This document shows positions 55,760-64,000 of a stretch of 64,000 nt of DNA, in pieces. This DNA comes from Oryza sativa Japonica Group. Taxonomy: Eukaryota; Streptophyta; Magnoliopsida; Poales; Poaceae. Numbering within the stretch: the stretch's first letter is position 1; each line of letters begins with the position of its first letter. Under the pieces are notes generated by a model. The model was not told the origin of the DNA and did no database searches. It saw nothing but the letters and a program-made list of their open reading frames with translations. A program made the position numbers and the translations under genes. The stretch is from assembly GCF_034140825.1 (NCBI RefSeq), contig NC_089036.1, positions 5,520,001 to 5,584,000 on the forward strand, in the 5' to 3' direction.

Positions 55760-55930
55760 GCGACGTACCCGTCGATAGCGAGACGCCCGTGGTGACTTCA
55801 TCAGTCCCAAGATATATCGGCCCAGTCTTCTAGAGGTGCTCATAGGGGTAAGGTGTGCGTGTGTGCATTCATAGGAGGGAATGTATGCGCGTTGTGAGTG
55901 TCTACGTTTGTACTATGTTTCTTAAAAAAA
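55760..55930 (+). mobile_element. Short retroposon with 15-bp duplication (SINE or truncated LINE)
   Basis: A perfect 15-bp duplication AGAATGACACACATG flanks it (55745-55759 and 55931-55945). It ends GTACTATGTTTCTTAAAAAAA, so it was inserted by target-primed reverse transcription. It is 171 bp with no coding frame. A clear tRNA-like A/B box was not recognised, so a 5'-truncated LINE 3' end is the alternative. Related to 35427-35569. Confidence 0.8.
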
Positions 55931-55945
55931 AGAATGACACACATG

Positions 55946-56659
55946 CATGCTAGTAGTTATTTGTACTTGTGCTTTGTAGAACATAGTAGTCAACAATAAT
56001 AATTATGTTGCAATCTCTTGTTGGCTGCTTGCCCTACCGTAGTACGGATTTTATTTTTCAGAATAAAATAAGTATGCTTGCAAAGGTTTCATCAAGACTG
56101 ATCAATTTTTCTTGCGTGAATTGTTTTGGCCTGGTTCGCATGAACTAGCCAAGTTATTGCAAAGAACACGAGCAATTTACATGTTGGTGTATCTATTTGT
56201 ACACACCACGCAAAGTTCATGTACAACATAGTTTACTCATTTAAAATGAGATGAATAGACAAGCATATAACAAAAAGTTAATGCCATCGTATATTAAAAA
56301 AATGAAGGAGCTATGCAACTTTTTTTTTCAATATTTAACTTTTTTTGCAAAAATACGAGCGTTCAAAGTTTATATATACATAATATACTCCATAATAAAA
56401 ACTATCCAACATCAAATAAAAATAAACAGAAAGAGAGAGTAATGCAAAAATTCCTGTGTCCCCCTCGGCCCCTCCATGGAAAGAGACATGATGCAAATCC
56501 TACCCTAATTTTAAAGTTTGACTTAAAATATGTTCAAAATGGTATGTATCCAAATAAGTGGGATATAATAATCATATAATGGGTGCTTAGTCTAATCCCG
56601 TCTGACTTTGCACCAGATTTGAGCCGTTGAGCTCGTTTCCACCACCTTCGAATTCCCAC
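55946..56659. other. Spacer upstream of NB-ARC copy B
   Basis: AT-rich with remnants of Stowaway-like right arms (about 56230-56310). The promoter of copy B must lie here; no clear TATA box was picked. Sequence similarity to the region above copy A fades just above the ATG. Confidence 0.4.
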
Positions 56660-58207
56660 ATGGCCAGCGACGCCATCGTCTCCGGCGTCGTCGCCGACAT
56701 GGTCGGCAGGCTCATGTCCCTCGTCGCCGGCCAGCTGCGCGACCGGCGGGGCGACGCCGAGGAGAAGCTGCGCAGGCTGCGGCGCCTCGTCGTCAGGATC
56801 GAGAGCGCGGTGGAGGCCGCCGAGGCGAGGCGGATCACCGGCCGCGCGCTCCTCGCGTGGCTCTCCGAGCTCGTCGACGGCGCGCTCCAGGGCCGCTACT
56901 TCCTCGACGCGTTCCCCGTGGCGACGGATCACGACGGCGGCGGGCGCGGCGAGGCGGCGGTGGCGAACCCGCTCAACCCGGCCAAGCGGCTGCGCGTCGC
57001 GGCGAGGAGGCTGGTGTTCTGGGACGGCGGCGCGGCTGCGGAGCTCGACGGCGTCCTTGCCGACCTGGAGAGCGTCTCCGGCGATCTCACCGGGTTCATC
57101 ACGATGCTGCAGAGCTGCCCGCCGGCACTGCACCGGCCGCTGAACACGAACATCTACGCCGACAACCAGATGTTTGGCCGGCAGGTCGAGAGGCGCCGCG
57201 TCTTCGACTTCTTGCTGCATGACAGCGACGGCGATGGCGGCGGCGAGCCGGCGGGGGCAGAGCTCGCCGTCCTCTCCATAGTTGGCCGCCAAGGCCTCGG
57301 GAAGACGACGCTCGTGCAGCACGTCTGCAACGACCTCGAGGTGCGCCGCCGCTTCTCGCTGATCATTGAGCTGGACTTCCATTGCTTGAGCCTCATGGCG
57401 GCCGGCGAGACGGCGCTGCTCCTGCGCTCCATGTTCGCCGGCACCGGCGGCGCGGCGAGCGCCACCACCACCAGCGTGTTCGGCGACAGCGGCGAGACGC
57501 TGGCACTCCTCGAGCGGAGGCTGCGCGGGGTGAGGTTCCTCGCCGTGTTCGACAGCGTCGACGCGCGGAGGCGGCGGGTGATCGACGCGATCATGCCGAC
57601 GCTGCGGCGCGGCCGGCGAGGGAGCAAGGTCATCGTGACGAGCAGGCACGCCGAGCACGTCGCGGGCCTCGCCGCCGCCGCCGCGGACACCATCACCCTC
57701 CGCCCCCCGCCGCCGGCGGAGTACTGGCTCTTCTTCAAGGCGCACGCGTTCGGCGGCGCGGACGCTGAGGCCGACCCGCGGCTGGTGGCGGCGGGGCAGG
57801 CCATCGCCAAGCGGCTGCGCCTCGCCGCCTCCTTCTTCGGCGGCAAGATGCTCGCCGCGCTGCTGCGGTCGCGCCCCGACCCGCGCTTCTGGCGCACCGT
57901 GCTGAGCAGCGGCGCCGCCGACCTGCCGTGCCTCGGCTACGCCGACGACGCCGTCGCCGGCCGCCTGTTCCCGCCGCACGTCACCTTGCAGAGCGTCACC
58001 ATGTCGCGCTCGCCGGAGAGAGGCATCGTCAGTCTCCAGGACTCCTGTTTGGTTACTCCTCCGGCGACTCAGTCCGGCGATCACTGCCGCCGCCGCCGCT
58101 CGCCGGAGTTGCCCGTGTTGCTGTGCAAGTCAGTCTTCCCTTCCTACTGCATCTACTACACCGCTCATTGCACGATCAGTGACAGTGACACTGACAACAA
58201 ACAATGA
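56660..58207 (+). CDS. CC/NB-ARC protein without LRR, copy B, 515 aa
   Basis: Intronless, collinear with copy A at 45234 over its whole length. N-terminal helical region (EEKLRRLRRLVVRIESAVEA), P-loop GRQGLGKTTL at about 208, kinase-2 as FLAVFDSVD, RNBS-B as GSKVIVTSR, GLPL-like FGGKMLAALL, and the same C-terminal block ELPVLLCKSVFPSYC. No LRR or MHD motif. Kinase-2 has Ser where canonical NLRs have the second Asp, and copy A has Asn, so both copies lack it. The ATG at 56660 is chosen because copy A starts at the matching position. It is convergent with the FKBP gene. A 516-codon antisense frame is a GC shadow. Confidence 0.88.
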   Translation: MASDAIVSGVVADMVGRLMSLVAGQLRDRRGDAEEKLRRLRRLVVRIESAVEAAEARRITGRALLAWLSELVDGALQGRYFLDAFPVATDHDGGGRGEAAVANPLNPAKRLRVAARRLVFWDGGAAAELDGVLADLESVSGDLTGFITMLQSCPPALHRPLNTNIYADNQMFGRQVERRRVFDFLLHDSDGDGGGEPAGAELAVLSIVGRQGLGKTTLVQHVCNDLEVRRRFSLIIELDFHCLSLMAAGETALLLRSMFAGTGGAASATTTSVFGDSGETLALLERRLRGVRFLAVFDSVDARRRRVIDAIMPTLRRGRRGSKVIVTSRHAEHVAGLAAAAADTITLRPPPPAEYWLFFKAHAFGGADAEADPRLVAAGQAIAKRLRLAASFFGGKMLAALLRSRPDPRFWRTVLSSGAADLPCLGYADDAVAGRLFPPHVTLQSVTMSRSPERGIVSLQDSCLVTPPATQSGDHCRRRRSPELPVLLCKSVFPSYCIYYTAHCTISDSDTDNKQ

Positions 58208-58214
58208 ATTATTC

Positions 58215-58443
58215 CAGTGTTCTAAACAGATTATTCACCGGATTAGTGACGCGGATTATCTACTTGATTATTAACAAATTAACTATTATATTGTAGAGTA
58301 CAAACCTAACAAATAGAATAGGTTAGAACAAAGTGGTAATGCAGTAGAAGCAATTTGTTTTTGATAGATCACATTTTTAGAAGCATAGAACAGATAATCC
58401 GCGGAAATAATCCGGTGAATAACTAGGGAAAAAAACAGGGCCT
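58215..58443. mobile_element. MITE eight bases after the stop of NB-ARC copy B
   Basis: Arms share TTATTCACCGGATTA and GCGGATTATC in inverted orientation. It is absent from the matching place after copy A, where TTTTCTTTTTTTTTCTGCAC is continuous. The ends (CAGTGTT, and CCCTGTT reversed) fit hAT-type, but the duplication is not clean. Confidence 0.65.
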
Positions 58444-58735
58444 CAATTTTTTTTTGCACGAATAGTACCAAAAAATGGATGATTGCGCCGTTCGTCGTAC
58501 AAATTTGACTCAGGAATGGATGGTGATCTGAAGAAGACTGGCTAGAAGCTGTTCATTGTCTCTTTCATTGATTCAACTTGCTGCTAGTTGCGTTTCAAAT
58601 CAGCAAGTGATCACTGTATCTTATACATATGAAACAGTACAGTTTTCTGAGTTTATTCTGAAAGAGAAATGCATATTCTTTGAAGAGTGAACACTATAGG
58701 ATGTGATGATTAGATAATGGCAGAAAAATTCAGGG

Positions 58736-60341
58736 TCAGAGGACCTTGAGCAGCTGAACCTCAAACACCAGAGGCTCCTTGGCATGTGACAGGAGGCTTC
58801 GCCGTGGACCGAACTGCGATCGCAATCAAATTAAGTGCAAATATGATCAAAATCACAGACAAGGAATATGTTGAAACAATCAGCTTAGTTCAAATCAAGT
58901 GGAAAAACGACAGAAAAAAATGCACAGGATGAATATGTTGCAGCAATCAGCTTAGCTCATCAGGTAGTTTTGTAACTTGTACCTCTTCTGGTATGGGCTG
59001 CAAGCTCTCATCAGTGTAACCTACTTGAGGAGGTATCAGAGCTCTCCTCTTACCTACACTCAAGCCATGAACAGATGGAAAACGTTAATGTGCTTAAAAA
59101 CCATGGTATTTTCAGAGATGAAAAACATTGTTCTTAAAGTGATTAGCATGCAGAGTTTCAGTATGCTGTAATTCAGCAATCTAATTACCTCCTGTCTTCA
59201 TTCCAACGATGACGTCTTTGAGACCTCGAATCATCTGTAAATGACTTAAAACAAGACTATTAAACCAGATATCAGAATAACTCAAAACTGTTGAAAAATG
59301 TGAGGATATCTGAATGATGCGAAGTTTTCAGGAGCGGAGCTAATTAATAACCTCTTTTCCATCAAGTGCAAGTGTGACCGGCTTACTCTCGCCGCTAAAC
59401 TGGTCAACCGTGCTGGATCACAGAGTGCAGCTAATGAGATCAAAGAAATGAATGGACATGGACAGATTGTACTGACACTGATAATCCGTACATGACATGA
59501 GGTCTCTTGAGCTGAATTTGTACCCAGTGTCATCTTTCCTCACCTATGCACGAAATAACCATTTGCGCGGCGGCACACATAGTTGAATTGCACGACATCT
59601 CCTTCACGTGCTTCTGGACCCTCGCCATCCACAACATCTTGATCAAATATGGAGAAACATGAGTTCTTTCATGAGCAGACAGATATAAAAAAACGGGACA
59701 TTCAATTATTTGATAGTCTTAAGATGTGCCAATTAATGATTTGCCACTCGCTGTCTATGACATGTAGGATCTCATGTATCTATGACATGTGGGTCCAATG
59801 GCAAATCCTTTAGAACCACTGGTAACAGTAATTGCAATGTATGTATATTTTACCTTCAAGCTTCACTCCACTGTCCAGCTTTCTGTACCTGAAGACTTCA
59901 GAAGGGAAATCAAATCAGATCGGATTCAGTGACCATCGAAATTCGAAAATTCCATCTCAATAAAAGATCTCATCAACACCAACCAGATGAGCATGATCAC
60001 CTGATCACATCAGGCTCCAGCGTGGCGGCACGGGCAGGCATGTGGGCGAAGAAGAGATCGACGCAGCAGGAGGCCGCGGCCGCGGCGGCGCCGCCAAGAA
60101 TCGCCATCTCCGACACCGCCCTCCTCCTGGAAACCACCCCGCACGCCGCCGCCCTCGCCGGCGGAGATCTCCCCGGCCGGCGCCGGCATCTGATCGAGAG
60201 CGCGCCCAAGAACAGCAAGCAAACTCAGACCCCGAGAAAAGAACACATCCAGGAGAACTTCTCCGCGTGCCGCATTTACCTTGGAGATGGAGAGGCGCAC
60301 GGCAACGGGTTGGTCAATCTCGTCAGCGACGCGGGCGCCAT
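58736..60341 (-). CDS. Thylakoid-lumen FKBP-type peptidyl-prolyl isomerase, 211 aa
   Basis: Eight exons: complement of 58736-58813, 58983-59053, 59189-59234, 59352-59412, 59544-59637, 59854-59888, 60001-60189, 60280-60341; 636 nt, all GT-AG. The N-terminus is a bipartite plastid targeting signal: Ser/Pro/Arg-rich transit peptide (MAPASLTRLTNPLPCASPSP), then a twin-arginine-like SRRRAVSE, a hydrophobic Ala-rich stretch, and a lumen cleavage site near PARA-ATLEPD. The FKBP domain (about 100-211) has GPEAREGDVVQFNYVCR, VIRGLKDVIVGMKTGGKRRA and ends EPLVFEVQLLKVL. Plant lumen FKBPs are chaperone-like, often weak isomerases; the partner is unknown. Several residues of the classic FKBP12 active site look changed, as is common for lumen members. 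Closest subgroup (FKBP16 or FKBP18 type) is not settled. Confidence 0.92.
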
Positions 60342-60483
60342 TGTCGTGGATTGGAGGAAGCGAAGCCTGGATGGTGTGCCTGTGAGGTGGAGGTGGACAG
60401 CGGGAGGGAGAGGGCGGCTTATCCAACGAAGGCGCACTGAAAGATTCTGATTATAGATCTAAATAAACGCACTGACACCAAAA

Positions 60484-60564
60484 GTTGAGATGGCCGAGTT
60501 GGTCTAAGGCGCCAGATTAAGGTTCTGGTCCGAAAGGGCGTGGATTCAAATCCCACTCTCAACA
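60484..60564 (+). tRNA. tRNA-Leu (anticodon AAG)
   Basis: Acceptor stem GTTGAGA (60484-60490) pairs with TCTCAAC (60557-60563), then discriminator A. Box A reads TGGCCGAGTTGG and box B GGATTCAAATCC. The anticodon stem CCAGA/TCTGG (60512-60516, 60524-60528) encloses loop TTAAGGT with AAG at 60519-60521. A long variable arm (GGTCCGAAAGGGC) marks a class II tRNA, as for leucine. No intron. A TTTTTT run at about 60569 serves as Pol III terminator. It starts 143 bp from the divergent FKBP start codon. Confidence 0.97.
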
Positions 60565-60871
60565 CTCATTTTTTATTTTATTTTTTAAAAATCGAATCTA
60601 ACTTCTTGAAAAGGACTTTAGTTTTTTATTTTATTTTTTAAAAATCGAATCTTTTTTAATTCGAATCTAACTTCGAAGTGTAATTTAGATAAAAACTGAC
60701 TTGGTATAACACTCCTTTTTTAGTTTTTTTTTTAAAAAAAATCGAATCTAACTTCTTGAAGTGTACTTTTGAGGGGATGAGGGGAAGATAAAACTTAAGT
60801 CAAAAGTTACTCCTTGGAGTGGAGTTTAGCTAAAACTGACTTGGAGTGTTCATTATTCATTTTTTATTTTA

Positions 60872-61215
60872 CTAAAAAAAATGCCCGTGCGTTGCAACAG
60901 GTGAAGTCTATTTTAATCTTATTATTGTTATATGATTTAGTTTAGATAAAATTCACTCTGGGAGTTCGCTTGGATATATATTTTTTTAGAAAATCATGAA
61001 CTGCAGTTAGGAGTCCGATCATTCCAAGTTAACATGCGAGTTTTTTTAAATAGATTTATTATATGATTCCTTCATTATTACCAAAAGTGAACGATTTTAA
61101 AAACCGACTCAAATACGGATATGTATTTTCAAAAGAAAACGAATTTAAAAACCGACTCATACACGGATGACGTACCAAAATACAGGCAAAAACATTTTTA
61201 ATTTTCATAATAGTA
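60872..61215 (-). mobile_element. Helitron-like element, minus orientation
   Basis: On the minus strand the 3' end reads TTGCAACGCACGGGCATTTT TTTTAG before T, the classic rice Helitron hairpin (GTGCGTTGCAAC palindrome). The 5' side aligns with the copy at 62058-62430 down to TACTATTATG. Internal landmarks shared with that copy: GACGTACCAAA, CTGCAGTTAGGAGT, TCGCTTGGATATAT. Confidence 0.6.
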
Positions 61216-62057
61216 TTTTATTTAAATCAAAACACACTTCATGGAGTGGATTTTTTTTTGAAAACTAACGTACCAAAATACCGGCAAAATTATCTTTAAT
61301 TTTCATAATAGTATTTTATTTAAATCAAAATACACTTCACGGGGTGGATTTTTTTTTTTAGAAAACTCACTTGGTGTGTTCATCATGTTGGATCTGGCTT
61401 GGAGTGTGCATTATTCTACTTTTTTTTTATTTTTTAAAAATCAAAACTTACTTCTTCGTGTGGATTTTCGATAAAGTGACTTGGAATGTTCATTATGATA
61501 AAAGTGGGATGTTAAAAAAATAAAGAAGAGAGATTCTTTCTTACTCCTACAAAGAGTTCAGATTGGGGAATCCTGTAAAAATTTTGTAAAAACAATTTTC
61601 ATGCTATATGATGCGTTCGACCCTATATGCGATGGCCACCAATACATATAAATGTTAGTCTAGAGTGAAAGTAGAAAACCATTACGACCTCTCTAATGAC
61701 GAAAACCCTAAACTCACAACTTCATAACATCTGCCGGAATGATAACCTTTCAGAACAGTAAATAACGAATCTAGTTTGGCAATATTTTGCATGGTTATTT
61801 CAAATATCCACAACTCTACATCCTAAAAGTACAAGCTATATCGTGTCATTACATGTCGAACTTTGGGTTTCTCGACTTACAGTGAAATTATGGGCAAAAT
61901 ACCTAACAAAACATTTTACCAAAATCGTTGCTTACTATAGCCCTTCGCATAAAACAAAAACATAGCCCTAAAACAGACTCTAACCGGTTGATCTTCGTGG
62001 TTATCATTCTTATCGAGTCGGTTCATATTTAGAAATCGCTCGATGAACCTGTCAATA

Positions 62058-62430
<373 letters not shown>

Positions 62431-62640
62431 TTCTTTTAAAAAAATCAAACCAAGATTTAAACTTTTAGCAAAAAAATTGTCCAAATTTTAAAAGTTTGAT
62501 CTGTAACTAAATGGTAGCCGCATTTATTGAGGAAATCACTCGGAAGCAAATAGGTCACATTTATTAACCTTACTTCCAACTCATAATTAGGCCCAAGGCC
62601 CAACCATACCCTACCTAAAGGCGACCTCTATATGAAGAAG

Positions 62641-63385
62641 GCAAAGCTAGGTTGGTCAAGGCACTCTCTCCCCTAATCCCCATCTCATGAGCTCGTCGCC
62701 GCCGCCGCACGCCCTTTGGTAGCGGAGGAGCGCATGGCAATCGTGGCGCTCTAGCCGACACAACTAACGTCTTCTCGGGTCTAGTCCACCGGATCATGCC
62801 TCCTCGCTGAGGTTTCCCTCCCACTACTCCAGGTTCGCCACCGCCAACTGATCTTATATCTACCCTAGTTATCGTCTCATCGCACCGGTGATTTGTTTAA
62901 TTACCTATTATTAATGTATAACTATCGTTATCCTCGTAGCCTAGTGTTGGATCTAAAATGATTCTACTAAGGGAGCACCTCCGATCGAGGTGTTCAGATC
63001 TATTCAAAAGGGGAAGAATACATGGATAAAAATTTATTTTATATCTTTTCCTTTCCCAAAATATAAGAGTGTTGATTATATGAGACACATATAGTAGGAT
63101 CTGGATAAGCTCTATGTCCAAATTCGTAAGATCAGACTCCATGTTTATCTAACCAAAATCTCTTATATTTTGGGAGATATGGGTACTTCATTATAATAGT
63201 AAACGAAAGGAACTGTTATTATAATTTCTGAAACTTTAATGATACTTTCAATGATATTACTAAAATATACCATAAATGAGAATCCAGTAGAGTAAACCAT
63301 GGTAGTGAGCAATTTCCTTTTTTTTTAACCTGCTTTTTCTCTCTCTCATTCAGCTATCGGTCTCCATTTGGATCAAATTATTATA
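62641..63385. other. Unassigned sequence, possible promoter-like patch and old MITE
   Basis: A GC-richer patch (62650-62850) follows a CTATATGAAG motif (62629) but has no sustained frame. At about 63045-63180 inverted words CCCAAAATATAAGA and TCTTATATTTTGGGA mark an old MITE of about 140 bp without clear duplication. Confidence 0.35.
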
Positions 63386-63809
63386 GGGACCACCTATACA
63401 TTTGTCGAAAAATTTTCTCCTAAAAATTTGACAGATGTAATTATAGTACAATCGTAGTGTAATTACACTGTAACTTATATATAATTACATTGTAACTTGC
63501 ATGTAACTACAGTGTAACTTGCATATAAGTTTCACGTAATTTTGAATCGTTAAATCTATTACAAGATTTGTTTTGGTGAGGAAGAAAAAAAAATCACAGC
63601 ACAAACATATGTGTAAGAATTTGTTCCCACAACCTCCATTTTACCGAAATAACATATTACAAAGAGATTTTTGAAAGTTACATACAAGTTACACTATAGT
63701 TACAGTGTAATTACATGAAAGTTACAGTGTAATTACACTACGATTGTACTGTAATTACATCTGTCAAATTTTTAGGAGAAAATTTGTCGACAAATATATA
63801 GCAAAATCG
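63386..63809. mobile_element. Foldback MULE-like element, 424 bp
   Basis: Perfect 9-bp duplication ATTATTATA (63377-63385 and 63810-63818). Arms of over 80 bp share TTTTCTCCTAAAAATTTGAC and CAATCGTAGTGTAATTACAC. Subterminal parts repeat GTAATTACA.TGTAACTT words in tandem. No coding capacity. Confidence 0.8.
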
Positions 63810-63818
63810 ATTATTATA

Positions 63819-64000
63819 CTAATCCCAATATTATGCTTTATTATTTGCTTTGTTTCAGCCGGAGGAGATTAGCCGATCGTCTATCTCGAGAAAAGCCCAT
63901 TACACTTCGGCCCGCGAGCCATTTCGCCGCCGGCCGCCGGCCGCCGCGACGCCTCGGCTCCCCGGAGTTCGCCCGCCGCCGCCGCGTCGACCGCGGCGAT
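63819..64000 (+). promoter_or_regulatory. GC-rich promoter or leader at the right edge
   Basis: The sequence turns sharply GC-rich from 63890, with GCCCATTACACTTCGGCCCG (a site II-like motif) followed by CCGCCG repeats. This resembles the start of a rice gene reading to the right. No ATG is visible before the edge. Confidence 0.35.

Noticed and set aside
56534-58084. 516-codon antisense frame across NB-ARC copy B
   Set aside because: GC shadow of an intronless GC-rich gene; the sense strand carries P-loop and other NB-ARC motifs.
62615-62900. Possible gene start after CTATATGAAG
   Set aside because: No frame longer than about 70 codons follows and no motif is seen; recorded only as an unassigned patch.

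Overview
The window looks like nuclear DNA of a grass, most likely rice (Oryza). The signs are GC-rich 5' exons over an AT-rich background, short GT-AG introns, and a very high density of small DNA transposons: Stowaway-like elements with CTCCCTCCGT ends and TA duplications, Tourist/PIF elements with TAA or TTA duplications, hAT elements with 8-bp duplications, MULEs with 9 to 11-bp duplications, Helitrons and one CACTA element. The species call is inference; no search was run.

Genes, left to right. The 5' end of a minus-strand gene leaves the left edge. A 22-exon MUNC13-homology (PATROL1/DUF810-type) gene lies at 2021-8506 (-), followed by a small membrane-protein gene at 10195-10461 (-). 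A 16-exon DDI1 ubiquitin-shuttle/aspartic-protease gene is at 14736-18963 (+). A 7-exon secreted subtilisin-like protease is at 20771-27485 (-). Then comes about 11 kb with no convincing gene, packed with MITEs. A single-exon DUF868 gene is at 38893-40032 (+), and a mitochondrial ribosomal protein L12 gene with an intron in its 5' UTR is at 41059-41640 (-). Two related intronless CC/NB-ARC genes without LRRs are at 45234-46766 and 56660-58207 (both +). An 8-exon thylakoid-lumen FKBP is at 58736-60341 (-), and a tRNA-Leu(AAG) at 60484-60564 (+).

I traced the exon models by hand from splice consensus and reading-frame continuity. The four multi-exon models (MUNC13-like, DDI1, subtilase, FKBP) each sum to a whole number of codons (1185, 415, 799 and 211 aa) and keep family motifs across every junction.

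The most interesting structures are: (1) a segmental duplication that copied an NB-ARC gene together with the 3' part of the convergent FKBP gene, leaving a decayed FKBP remnant about 9.5 kb away; (2) a tandem repeat in the subtilase that triplicates the exon-5 splice acceptor, with a MITE inserted in one copy; (3) a Pack-MULE carrying a broken piece of an NPF (nitrate/peptide transporter) gene; (4) two inverted hAT copies whose flanks share one exchanged 8-bp duplication, as expected after an inversion; (5) an inverted Helitron pair in which one copy has expanded a short TA run to about 58 repeats; (6) MITEs and MULEs nested or abutting at their target sites. I saw no CRISPR, operon or bacterial-type system.
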